64,000 nucleotides of DNA from Pseudidiomarina donghaiensis (GTDB lineage: Bacteria; Pseudomonadota; Gammaproteobacteria; Enterobacterales; Alteromonadaceae), in contig NZ_FPCF01000001.1 of assembly GCF_900116895.1 (NCBI RefSeq), positions 806,001-870,000 of the forward strand, given 5' to 3'. Positions 17,865 through 25,383 of this stretch are shown here, piece by piece. Position 1 is the first letter of the stretch, and each line of letters opens with the position of its first letter. Under the pieces are notes generated by a model. That model saw only the letters and a list, made by a program, of their open reading frames with translations, was not told the DNA's origin and made no database searches. A program made the position numbers and the translations under genes.

Positions 17865-18015
17865 CTACCCGCATGATTTAGAACTGCTGTATTATGTCGA
17901 CCTTTCAATCAACAACAGATTCTAGGCAACATGTAACAACGAGATGACAGTATTATAAATTGGCTATTTACAGTAGAATGCACACTCTAATCACAATTGA
18001 GATGCCCATTTATAC

Positions 18016-19344
18016 ATGACTTTTTCTGAACTCGGGCTTTGCCCTGAAATACTCACCGCCCTTACACGTCAAGGTTACACCGAACCAACCCCTATTCAAG
18101 CGCAAGCAATTCCGGCCGTTTTGGCTGGCAAAGACGTGATGGCGGCTGCGCAAACAGGCACGGGTAAAACCGCTGGCTTTACCTTACCGATTTTAGAAAT
18201 GCTCAAAGACAATGAGCGCGCCACCGCAAATACCGCGCGCGTGCTGATTTTAACGCCAACTCGCGAGCTTGCTGCGCAAGTAGGCGAAAGCGTGATGAAT
18301 TATGGTGCTGGCTTGCCGATGAATTACGCCGTAGTGTTTGGCGGGGTGAAGATTAACCCGCAAATGATGAAGCTACGCAAAGGTGTTGATATTTTGGTGG
18401 CGACCCCTGGCCGCTTGCTTGATTTGTACCAGCAAAACGCCATTCGATTTCCAAAACTTGAAATGCTGGTATTGGACGAAGCCGACCGCATGCTCGACAT
18501 GGGCTTTATTCACGACATTAAGAAAATTATTAAGTTACTGCCGGCCAAGCGCCAGACGCTCATGTTCTCGGCCACGTTTTCAAATGACATTCGCGCGTTG
18601 GCCAAGGGCTTGGTGAACGACCCAGTAGAAATTTCCGTAGCACCACCGAATGCCACTGCTGAGCGTATTGATCAGATCATGTACGCGGCTGATAAAACTC
18701 AGAAACCGCGCATGCTCATGCAAATTTTGCGCAATTTGAATTTGCCGCAGGTCATCGTGTTCTCGCGCACCAAACATGGCGCCAACCGTTTGGTGAAGCA
18801 ATTAGATGGCGACGGCTTTTTAGCGGCCGCAATTCACGGCAACAAAAGCCAAGGCGCGCGCACCAAAGCGCTAGCCGATTTTAAAGCCGGCAAGGTGCAG
18901 GTGTTGGTTGCTACTGACATTGCTGCGCGCGGGTTGGATATTGAAAAACTGCCTTATGTAATCAACTACGACTTACCACAAGTACCCGAAGACTATGTGC
19001 ATCGCATTGGCCGTACTGGCCGAGCAGGGCAGGTGGGCCACGCTATTTCGTTGGTTATGGATGAAGAATTCAGAACGCTTAAAGCGATTGAGCGCTTAAT
19101 TGGTCAGCCCATTGAACGCCATAAGTTGGAGGGCTTTGCTGATGTTGAGCTTACTGGCAAAACCCCACCACCGAAGAAAACGCCGCGGCCACCGCGTGCT
19201 GGACGTAAACCGCAAGGTGGTGGTAACAAGCCAAGCGGTAACAAGCCAAGCGGTAACAAGCCAAGCGGTAACAAGCCTTCGGGTGACGGTAAGCGCCGTG
19301 ATGGATCTCGTAAAAATAACAACCGCAATCGCGGCCGCGATTAA
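18016..19344 (+). CDS. rhlE: ATP-dependent RNA helicase RhlE
   Basis: DEAD-box helicase of 442 residues acting in ribosome assembly and RNA turnover. The Q motif (YTEPTPIQ), Walker A (AQTGTGKT), DEAD (LVLDEADRM), SAT and HRIGRTGR motifs are present. It lacks the DbpA RNA-binding domain. Instead it ends in a basic low-complexity tail (about 385-442) built from KPSGN repeats and an [11 protein letters not shown] end, typical of RhlE. The tail is encoded by a 15-bp tandem repeat. Confidence 0.93.
   Translation: MTFSELGLCPEILTALTRQGYTEPTPIQAQAIPAVLAGKDVMAAAQTGTGKTAGFTLPILEMLKDNERATANTARVLILTPTRELAAQVGESVMNYGAGLPMNYAVVFGGVKINPQMMKLRKGVDILVATPGRLLDLYQQNAIRFPKLEMLVLDEADRMLDMGFIHDIKKIIKLLPAKRQTLMFSATFSNDIRALAKGLVNDPVEISVAPPNATAERIDQIMYAADKTQKPRMLMQILRNLNLPQVIVFSRTKHGANRLVKQLDGDGFLAAAIHGNKSQGARTKALADFKAGKVQVLVATDIAARGLDIEKLPYVINYDLPQVPEDYVHRIGRTGRAGQVGHAISLVMDEEFRTLKAIERLIGQPIERHKLEGFADVELTGKTPPPKKTPRPPRAGRKPQGGGNKPSGNKPSGNKPSGNKPSGDGKRRDGSRKNNNRNRGRD
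19224..19285 (+). repeat. 15-bp tandem repeat in the rhlE tail
   Basis: The unit AACAAGCCAAGCGGT occurs three times in tandem, plus a degenerate fourth copy, and encodes NKPSG. The unit length is a multiple of three, so copy-number change alters tail length without a frameshift. Confidence 0.9.
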
Positions 19345-19373
19345 CCTTAAAGGTGTCGTAAGCAGGGGCAGAT

Positions 19374-19718
19374 ATGGACATTGCACTATTTGATTTTGAC
19401 GGCACCATAACTCACCAAGATACCTTTACGCAGTTTGTAAAAACCGCGATACCCAAGCGCCGACAAAAGTGGGGCCGAATAATTTTGGCCCCCAGTATTT
19501 TGGGGTACCGCTTGGGTTTAGTTTCGTCCTCGACTATGCGGCAAAAAATTATAAAAGTTGGCTTTCGTAATGTGCCGGCGCAACTTATTGAAGCGCAAGG
19601 CCGTACCCACGCAGAAAACTATATTCCTACCGTACTGCGCCCAGAAGCCCTAGAGCGTATTCAATGGCACAAAGCCCGTGGTGACCGCGTTGTGGTCGTT
19701 TCAGCATCGTTGGCGTGA
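19374..19718 (+). pseudogene. HAD-IB phosphatase, truncated
   Basis: The first 114 residues of a HAD subfamily IB hydrolase, starting MDIALFDFDGTITHQDTF with the DxDGT nucleophile motif. It reaches motif II (RVVVVSAS) and then stops. Full-length members have about 200 residues, and motif III (the conserved lysine and the DD pair) is missing. Just after the break, another frame reads KLNEFGVVGGSNR and a stop, which may be the tail of some other lost gene. The break marks the left edge of an accessory segment. Likely inactive. Confidence 0.75.
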
Positions 19719-19772
19719 AATTGAATGAGTTTGGTGTGGTGGGTGGCAGTAATCGATAAACAAGGAAAAATA

Positions 19773-20579
19773 ATGAAATTAGGTTGGATGTTGTTAGGGC
19801 TTGTATTTCCTGTGATGGCTTTTGCTAATCCCAGCTTTGTGAAAGTTAAGGGCTATGATCTGGAATATGAGATTGCCGGAAGTGGTCATGACGTTGTTTT
19901 TCTAGAGGCCGGTGGCAGCGCAGGTATGTCGGACTGGAACCCTGTGTTCGAGAGAATATCAGAGCATGCAAAAGTTATTCGCTATTCTCGCGTCGGTAAT
20001 GGTAACTCAACTGCAATCAAGCAGCATTTTACCTCGCGAGACTATGCTGACCTAGCTAGCACTTTGCTCACTGAACTAGGTATTCAGCAACCCGTCATAT
20101 TTGTCGCTCATTCCTATGGCGGAAGTGTTGCTCGAGACTTTGCAGCAGCATACCCCGAACAAATAAAAGCCTTGATGATGTTAGATCCTTCGTCTGAGCA
20201 CGATGTGGATATTTTACGCGCCATAGACTTAGAAAAGGGCAATGAAGAAATTGCTCAAATTAAACTTGCCGATATGGAACGCGGAATGTCGAACCAATAT
20301 TTGGATTTTTGGAGCAAACGCCCGTTACCAGACTACCCTCAAATTAAAGACATGCCCGTAACCGTTATTACTTCTGTAAAAAAAATGGAAAACCCACCGA
20401 ATTTGTTCTTTACCGATAGAGGAAGGGAAATGTGGGGCGAACTATGGCAAAAGTGGGCCAATGCGTTCCCGCAAGGTAAATCGGTTTTAACTGAAAAAAG
20501 CGGCCATTTTGTGCAAGTTGATGAACCCGAATTAGTGGTTCGCGAGCTTTTGTTGTTGATGCAAAAGGCTGAAAAGTAG
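19773..20579 (+). CDS. secreted alpha/beta-fold hydrolase
   Basis: Protein of 268 residues with a signal peptide (about 1-18, ending MAFA). The fold is clear from the nucleophile elbow AHSYGGS (Ser114), an acid after MMLDPS, and the catalytic histidine in KSGHFVQVDEP. The substrate is unknown. The start at 19773 is preceded by AAGGAAAA. It directly follows the broken HAD gene and is more AT-rich than its core neighbours, in keeping with acquisition. Confidence 0.78.
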   Translation: MKLGWMLLGLVFPVMAFANPSFVKVKGYDLEYEIAGSGHDVVFLEAGGSAGMSDWNPVFERISEHAKVIRYSRVGNGNSTAIKQHFTSRDYADLASTLLTELGIQQPVIFVAHSYGGSVARDFAAAYPEQIKALMMLDPSSEHDVDILRAIDLEKGNEEIAQIKLADMERGMSNQYLDFWSKRPLPDYPQIKDMPVTVITSVKKMENPPNLFFTDRGREMWGELWQKWANAFPQGKSVLTEKSGHFVQVDEPELVVRELLLLMQKAEK

Positions 20580-20605
20580 CTCTGCAGGCTACAGAGGAAA
20601 ATTTG

Positions 20606-21007
20606 ATGACTCATTATTCTGGTTCTTGCTTGTGTGGGAATGCAAAATTTGAAGTGGTAGGGAAGTTCGATGGCTTTTACCTATGTCATTGTCAGCATTG
20701 CCAAAAGGATACCGGGTCTGCTCATGCCGCAAATCTATTTTCGAACTCAGCGAAGCTGACTTGGTTGGCAGGCTCAGATGCTGTGACTACATTCACGCTT
20801 CCAGGGACTCGCCACAAGAAAAGTTTTTGTAAGTTCTGCGGTTCAGCATTGCCAACCATTCACGAGGTGGGGCTGCTCGCCATTCCCGCCGGATGTTTGG
20901 ATACGGAAGTCGCTATGTCACCAACAGCTCACATCTTTACAGCGAGCAAAGCTGTTTGGACTACAGGTTTAGGTGATGTGCCCGAATTCGAGGGGCTGCC
21001 AGAGTGA
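20606..21007 (+). CDS. GFA/CENP-V family zinc protein
   Basis: Protein of 133 residues of the glutathione-dependent formaldehyde-activating (GFA) family. The zinc-binding cysteines are in GSCLCGNAKFE, CHCQHCQK and FCKFCGSALP. The family name comes from one activity; most members have unknown substrates. The ATG at 20606 follows AGAGGAAA; a TTG directly before it is an alternative start. A small hairpin (GTAGC, 7-base loop, GCTAC) precedes it. Confidence 0.85.
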   Translation: MTHYSGSCLCGNAKFEVVGKFDGFYLCHCQHCQKDTGSAHAANLFSNSAKLTWLAGSDAVTTFTLPGTRHKKSFCKFCGSALPTIHEVGLLAIPAGCLDTEVAMSPTAHIFTASKAVWTTGLGDVPEFEGLPE

Positions 21008-21147
21008 GCAGCTGTCGCATAATTGCACTGACTAAGAATAGATTGCCAGATAATATTAGTAGGGTCCGCTAAGAGCGAAGACCGGAGATAAGAAAACCTA
21101 CCTATTGCGTTGTATATTATCGCACCAAAAGGTCAGCCAACACTCTC

Positions 21148-21195
21148 TTGACATTTTCTAAGTTACAGCTCAAAATAACCTATCAAAATGATAGG
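21148..21195 (+). promoter_or_regulatory. promoter and operator palindrome of the DUF4258/HTH module
   Basis: TTGACA at 21148-21153 is spaced by 17 bp from CAAAAT at 21171-21176. Immediately downstream is a perfect inverted repeat, CCTATCA AAA TGATAGG (21179-21195), which overlaps the expected transcription start. It is well placed for repression by the HTH protein of the module. Confidence 0.55.
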
Positions 21196-21201
21196 TGGCT
21201 C

Positions 21202-21543
21202 ATGGACGAGAACACTCCAAAGGGAATTGTCGAATTCCCTCTAACTGAGATGACGGCGCGTTACATCGTTAATGATCTTGCGGTGAACTATAGTTCTCGA
21301 ATCCGCTGGAGTCGGCATGTGAAACAACGAATGCTTGAGCGAGGCGTTACCTCGCGCCAAATTCTGACACTTTTAAAGAGTAAGCATTCAGTGTTTAGAG
21401 AGGGACCTTATCAAGAGCTAAATGGCGATTGGAAATTTAACCTTAAAGGACTTGCCGCGGGGAAAATAATCGAGTTGACGGTAGTGCTTAAAAGTCATCA
21501 AGACGCACCGAGTTCGGTGCTTGTTACGGTTTGGGTAGATTAG
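21202..21543 (+). CDS. DUF4258-like protein, probable toxin
   Basis: Protein of 113 residues. The central part (SRIRWSRHVKQRMLERGVTSRQIL) and the later strands ending VLVTVWVD are typical of DUF4258, a small RelE/BrnT-like fold common in toxin-antitoxin pairs. I chose the ATG at 21202, which has AGGTGG upstream. A TTG at 21148 in the same frame is the -35 element of the predicted promoter. It is followed 9 bp later by an HTH gene, the usual toxin-first order of such modules. Toxicity is inferred from context. Confidence 0.7.
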   Translation: MDENTPKGIVEFPLTEMTARYIVNDLAVNYSSRIRWSRHVKQRMLERGVTSRQILTLLKSKHSVFREGPYQELNGDWKFNLKGLAAGKIIELTVVLKSHQDAPSSVLVTVWVD

Positions 21544-21552
21544 GAGATGACC

Positions 21553-21993
21553 ATGTACCATTACATTGAAAGCGGTTTGCCTAATGTGTACCTGAAAAAT
21601 GGCTATTCGATCGAAGTGATTGATGATGAAGAATATACCAGTATTGATGATATGGATGGGCTCCATCGCGTTTTGGCTAGAACAATAGCGAGTAAAGCGA
21701 TGCCGCTAACCAACGCCGAATTTAAATTTTTACGAATAGAACTTAACCTTTCACAACGTGTTTTGGGCAAATGGTTTGGTGTTTCTGAGCAAACAATTGC
21801 TCGTTATGAGAAGGGTCAGTCAGAGATTCCACGTACGACAGATGCAGCATTACGGTCTTTATATATGGAAAGTATTGAGCAAAATAATTCGGTCAGTTAT
21901 TTCTTAGATTTACTTGCCAACTATGAGGCCGCGCAGGCAGCACAGGAAATTTTACTTGAGGAAGTTGATCGACAGTGGAAACTCGCTGGTTAA
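21553..21993 (+). CDS. HTH-domain protein, probable antitoxin
   Basis: Protein of 146 residues. The N-terminal part (about 1-55) is acidic and probably binds the partner. Residues about 60-105 hold an XRE/MqsA-like helix-turn-helix (LNLSQRVLGKWFGVSEQTIARYEKG). The start at 21553 was chosen because AGGAG ends 6 bp before it; an in-frame ATG at 21547 abuts the ribosome site. It lacks the zinc cysteines of MqsA. It likely represses the module through the palindrome at 21179-21195. Confidence 0.72.
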   Translation: MYHYIESGLPNVYLKNGYSIEVIDDEEYTSIDDMDGLHRVLARTIASKAMPLTNAEFKFLRIELNLSQRVLGKWFGVSEQTIARYEKGQSEIPRTTDAALRSLYMESIEQNNSVSYFLDLLANYEAAQAAQEILLEEVDRQWKLAG

Positions 21994-22084
21994 GCCATAA
22001 ATTCAAGAATTAATCGCACTAGGGCCAATGTCCGCTGTTGGCACCAAGCAGCCCCCAACCGCGCATTCTTCAGCGCGATTTAGC

Positions 22085-22436
22085 TCAGATATCTGACCAA
22101 ACGGCATACTCATTGTCGCTGGGGCAGGTGAAGTGGAAACGGCGGCCACCCGGGAAGCTGAAAATAGGCTTCACAATAGCGCCGCCAGCTTGTTCAACGC
22201 GTTCTAGGCTAGCTTCAAGGTTATTGCTGTAAAGCACTATCAGCGCGCTGCCGTTGCTGGTTGAGGCAACACAATCTGCGCGGTAAAAGCCGCCATCAAG
22301 CCCAGCATTTTCTAAGGCGGCGTAGTCAGGGCCATAATCAACGAATGACCAGCCGAAAGCGCGTGTAAGAAAGGCTTTGGTGCCTTCTAAATCGCGAGCT
22401 GGCCAACTCTACGTAGTTAATTTTCTCGTTGCTCAT
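22085..22436 (-). pseudogene. VOC (glyoxalase/bleomycin resistance) protein, one-base frameshift
   Basis: Reading from the ATG at 22436 gives MSNEKINYVEL, then the frame breaks. Removing one base near 22403-22404 restores a full VOC-family protein of 116 residues (PARDLEGTKAFLTRAFGWSF... to YAVWSDI and a stop at 22085). The extra base lies in GGCC. The rest of the frame is open and well conserved, so this is either a very recent mutation or a sequencing error. GGAGAG lies upstream of the ATG. The function is probably a small glyoxalase-like lyase or drug-binding protein. Confidence 0.8.
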
Positions 22437-22453
22437 ATAACTCTCTCCAAGGC

Positions 22454-23137
22454 TTAGCAGCTACTTGTTGTTGTGGAAGTGGCAGCTATAACAGATGGTA
22501 TGATAACGGCTACCAGCACCGCGGCTTGAACGGCGTCAATAACATCTTGGGTTACGGCGCCGAGCTCTTCGCCTTTGGCTATTTTTTCAATGCGCTCTTT
22601 GTGTGTCTTCAATTCGTCTTTGCTGAACACGCTTTTTAGTAGGTCTGAGCTTTTTGCTAAAGAAACGGTAAGTGCAATTCGTGGGTCTATTTCTAACGGC
22701 TTATCTAGCACCAAGCGGCGCATTTCGCTGCGAAGCTGACGCTCTGGCTCGGGATTCGCTTCTGGGTATACCTTGTAGCTAAATATCCACAGAACTTTCT
22801 TTTCTTCGCTAGTAATAATGCCGTCTGCAACTAATTGCTCGGCAACTTTGTGCTTTAGTTTGCTGATTTGTGCAATGTGCGATACCCAATTTTTAATGGT
22901 GTCAGGACGTTTTCGGTCGGCCATTTTTTGCAATGCCTCGTCCATCACAGTGTCACCTGTAGGCGAGTTGTCGAGCACCTCAACTTTGTCTTTGTTGTCA
23001 GTGTTCACGCGAATTCGTTTCAATAAAAGCAACTCAGCAATAATAGCGGCGGCAATAGTGTACTCAAGGTGTGAACCCTTTGTGTTACCGGTTTCTTCTT
23101 GCAGTGCAAGTAAGACTAACCCTTCGTATACCTTCAT
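22454..23137 (-). CDS. GOLPH3/VPS74-like (GPP34 family) protein
   Basis: Protein of 227 residues with the whole GPP34 fold. Recognisable GOLPH3 features in order are: LVLLALQEETG near the start, AELLLLKRIRV, SPTGDTVMDEAL, NWVSHI, LVADGIIT, and the arginine-rich ERQLRSEMRRLVLDK followed by IALTVSLAKSSDLLKSVF. In eukaryotes GOLPH3 binds PI4P at the Golgi and retains glycosyltransferases. Bacterial members are known, mainly from actinobacteria, with unclear roles. The C-terminal 25 residues form a hydrophobic tail that could touch a membrane. It starts 5 bp after the upstream serine-hydrolase remnant ends. Confidence 0.88.
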   Translation of the reverse strand: MKVYEGLVLLALQEETGNTKGSHLEYTIAAAIIAELLLLKRIRVNTDNKDKVEVLDNSPTGDTVMDEALQKMADRKRPDTIKNWVSHIAQISKLKHKVAEQLVADGIITSEEKKVLWIFSYKVYPEANPEPERQLRSEMRRLVLDKPLEIDPRIALTVSLAKSSDLLKSVFSKDELKTHKERIEKIAKGEELGAVTQDVIDAVQAAVLVAVIIPSVIAATSTTTSSC

Positions 23138-23141
23138 GGTT

Positions 23142-23520
23142 TTACTCCATTGGTTCGCTAGGTTCTAGTGCGCCAAATACTTGGCCGATAATTTTGTATA
23201 AGTTTTGATGATCAAATTCATACTCGGTTTCGGTTTGCACACGGTGAACAAAGACTAGGTCAGAACTTGGGTAAACGCCAAGCATGTGTATGCCAACGCC
23301 GGTGTGGTAAAAGGCACGGTTTGGGCGTTTTTCGTTGGGGTTAATGACATTCCATAACATGCCGTAGCCGAAGTCCATGTATTGATTAGTGACTGAGTAT
23401 GAGGTGGTGCTCTTGATCAATGCGTTGTACCTGCAAATGCTCGGGGTAACCCGGTTCGTTACAGCCACTTAATAGCTCAATGGCTAACAACCCTGTGGCA
23501 ATCTTTATCTTGATATCCAT
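23142..23520 (-). pseudogene. remnant of a serine beta-lactamase-like lipoprotein
   Basis: The start (ATG at 23520) encodes a lipoprotein signal peptide, MDIKIKIATGLLAIELLSGC, and stops after 44 residues (23386). A second frame then reads a C-terminal piece of a class C beta-lactamase-like serine hydrolase (YMDFGYGMLWNV, FYHTGVGIHMLGVYP, DLVFVHRVQTE) down to 23142. The catalytic SxxK and YxN motifs in between are deleted. So an internal deletion with a frame change has joined the two ends. The fragment is certainly not an active enzyme. Confidence 0.7.
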
Positions 23521-23638
23521 GATTTCTCTCGTTTTTATTTATCAAACGCCTAACAAAAGCAGTTCGAAAATCGCATTTGTAAATGGATATTGCCTGTGCA
23601 ATATTCAGGCCTACTTTGCCGTTATTGAGGAACTAAAC

Positions 23639-24076
23639 ATGGACAAATTTATGCAGGCAGCCATTGAGGAAGCCAAAAAAGGTATGGAAGAGGGTGGGGT
23701 GCCGATCGGTTCGGTGATCGTGCACAACGGCGAAATTATTGGCCGTGGGCATAATCGCCGAGTACAAAGCGGTAGCCCAATTTTACATGGTGAAATGGAT
23801 GCGTTTGAAAACGCGGGCCGTCAACCGGCTTCGGTGTACCGCGACTGCACTATTTATACGACGTTGTCGCCATGTTGCATGTGCTCTGGCGCAATAGAGT
23901 TGTATGGCATTCCGCACGTGGTGGTGGGTGAAAACCAGACTTTTATGGGCGCCGAAGCGCGTTTGCGTGCAGCCGGAGTGAAGGTTGATGTATTACAAGA
24001 TCCAACCTGTATTGAATTAATGAACACTTTTATTGCCAATAATCCGACGCTTTGGAACGAGGACATAGGCGAATAA
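23639..24076 (+). CDS. yeast-type cytosine deaminase
   Basis: Zinc deaminase of 145 residues. The zinc motifs are HGEMDAFEN and TTLSPCCMCSGA. Unlike the general nucleoside deaminases TadA or guanine deaminase, it follows yeast Fcy1 closely: GVPIGSVIVHNGEIIGRGHN, then YGIPHVVVGEN, and the C-terminal signature WNEDIGE, where Fcy1 has WFEDIGE. It should deaminate cytosine to uracil for pyrimidine salvage, and likely 5-fluorocytosine. The E. coli CodA is an unrelated amidohydrolase. The start at 23639 has GAGGA upstream. Confidence 0.88.
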   Translation: MDKFMQAAIEEAKKGMEEGGVPIGSVIVHNGEIIGRGHNRRVQSGSPILHGEMDAFENAGRQPASVYRDCTIYTTLSPCCMCSGAIELYGIPHVVVGENQTFMGAEARLRAAGVKVDVLQDPTCIELMNTFIANNPTLWNEDIGE

Positions 24077-24157
24077 CTTACAGAGATATAAAGCTTTAAT
24101 CACTTATGTGTGTTGCTGCTAGTGAGTAAACTGATTCATGCAGATAAACATTAATTA

Positions 24158-24185
24158 TTGACAGTGTTGCGCGACGCGCTACACT
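24158..24185 (+). promoter_or_regulatory. promoter of higBA
   Basis: TTGACA (24158-24163) and TACACT (24180-24185) are spaced by 16 bp. The spacer holds the near-palindrome GCGCGACGCGC. ACACTTTGGTGT, another small inverted repeat, overlaps the -10 and the start site, and could be the HigA operator. Confidence 0.6.
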
Positions 24186-24198
24186 TTGGTGTACATGC

Positions 24199-24477
24199 AT
24201 GATCAAATCAATAAAACATAAAGGACTGAAGCTTTTCTTTGAAACAGGAAGCACCTCGGGAATTCAAAGCAAACACGCTAAGCGGTTACGCATGCAGTTA
24301 ACGGCGCTTTCTACTGCGATAGACATCGGTGATATTAATTTACCAGGTTATGGACTACACGAGTTGAAAGGCAGTCGAGCAGGGATATGGTCTATATCGG
24401 TTAGCGGAAATTGGCGGCTGACCTTCGATTTTTTAAATGGCCATGTATACTTACTGAATTACGAGGATTATCATTAA
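24199..24477 (+). CDS. higB: HigB-type toxin
   Basis: Toxin of 92 residues of the RelE/HigB family of ribosome-dependent mRNA interferases. HigB features: IKSIKHKGLKLFFETG at the start, HAKRLRMQLTAL, LHELKGSRAGIWSISVSGNWRLTFDF and LLNYEDYH at the end. The toxin gene comes first, as is normal for higBA. Its stop overlaps the antitoxin start as TAATG. Confidence 0.92.
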   Translation: MIKSIKHKGLKLFFETGSTSGIQSKHAKRLRMQLTALSTAIDIGDINLPGYGLHELKGSRAGIWSISVSGNWRLTFDFLNGHVYLLNYEDYH

Positions 24478-24764
24478 TGATCATGGAAAATCCAGCGCAT
24501 CCAGGCGAGTTTATTGTCGAAACCTACATGCGGCCTTACCAATTAAGTTGTCGGTTTTTGGCTAAAAAACTTGATGTAGCGCCTTCAACTTTAAATCGTA
24601 TTCTAAAATGCCAAAGTGCAATTAGTCCAGAAATGGCTTTGCGTTTATCCAAAGCGTTAGGGCGTACCCCACAAAGCTGGCTTGCAATGCAAGATAATTA
24701 CGACCTTTGGCAAGCGTCGCAGTGTGTGCGGTTAGACAATGTTGAAAAAATTGCCATGCTTTAA
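24477..24764 (+). CDS. higA: HigA-type antitoxin
   Basis: Antitoxin and repressor of 95 residues. The N-terminal NPAHPGEFI leads into an XRE helix-turn-helix (LAKKLDVAPSTLNRILKCQSAISPEMALRLSKALG) and the HigA motif SWLAMQDNYDLWQ. The start at 24477 shares one base with the higB stop; an ATG two codons later (24483) is possible. It ends 4 bp into the convergent yjdF gene. Confidence 0.92.
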   Translation: MIMENPAHPGEFIVETYMRPYQLSCRFLAKKLDVAPSTLNRILKCQSAISPEMALRLSKALGRTPQSWLAMQDNYDLWQASQCVRLDNVEKIAML

Positions 24765-25357
24765 TTGGAATGACGGTATTTGGAGAACCAGAACAACACC
24801 AATGCTGCCAATGCACCCAGGGTATCGGCGAGCATGTCTTTTTGTGCGTCCCACTCGTCGCCTTGCGAGCCTAGAAACTCGATACCGGCATCGCCGCCTT
24901 CTATAACCGCAAATTGCCATTCAATAATTTCATAAGCCGCCGCCACCGACATGATAAAAAATAACCCGAAGAACATGGCTGTAACGGGGCGCGCCCAGTT
25001 TTTGCGTACCAGTAGTTCGGCAGCCGCATAGGCATAAAAACCGACGCTAAAGTGCGCTACACGGTCATAATGATTGCGTTCAAACCCAAAAGTGTCAGTC
25101 ACCCAGTCAAACGGCACGTTGGCAAACGTATAGTGAGCGCCAACGGTGTGCATAATCAGCAATACGCTCATCAGCACGTAACTGGTATTGCTGAATTGAA
25201 ATTTTCGGTAGGTAAGTAGTAACCCAGCAAAAATAGCCATGATGGGAACCATTTCAGCCCACCACACGCGCATGTCGGCCGGGTTAATAGACGACCACAC
25301 CATGGTGGCAACAATCATCAAGGCTAGAATATGAGGAACACGTTGTTGCCAGGCCAT
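24761..25357 (-). CDS. yjdF: DUF2238 inner-membrane protein YjdF
   Basis: Integral membrane protein of 198 residues with about six hydrophobic helices. The DUF2238 signature is NHYDRVAHFSVGFYAYAAAELL and YEIIEWQFAVIEGGDAG with GSQGDEWDAQKDMLAD. The acidic and histidine residues could form a metal or proton site, but the function is unknown. Its 3' end overlaps higA by 4 bp, so HigBA has been inserted or has settled tightly beside a core gene. Confidence 0.88.
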   Translation of the reverse strand: MAWQQRVPHILALMIVATMVWSSINPADMRVWWAEMVPIMAIFAGLLLTYRKFQFSNTSYVLMSVLLIMHTVGAHYTFANVPFDWVTDTFGFERNHYDRVAHFSVGFYAYAAAELLVRKNWARPVTAMFFGLFFIMSVAAAYEIIEWQFAVIEGGDAGIEFLGSQGDEWDAQKDMLADTLGALAALVLFWFSKYRHSN

Positions 25358-25383
25358 TGGTTTGTCCTTATTTTGGTTTTGTT

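Noticed and set aside
21148-21201. TTG at 21148 as the start of the DUF4258 gene
   Set aside because: The TTG is part of a TTGACA -35 element and lacks a ribosome site, while the ATG at 21202 has AGGTGG.
22085-22436. Programmed frameshift in the VOC gene
   Set aside because: No slippery heptamer or stimulatory structure is seen, and VOC genes are not known for recoding.
19716-24200. Integron gene-cassette array
   Set aside because: Gene types fit, but no attC-like paired core sites or integrase were found, and gene orientations are mixed.
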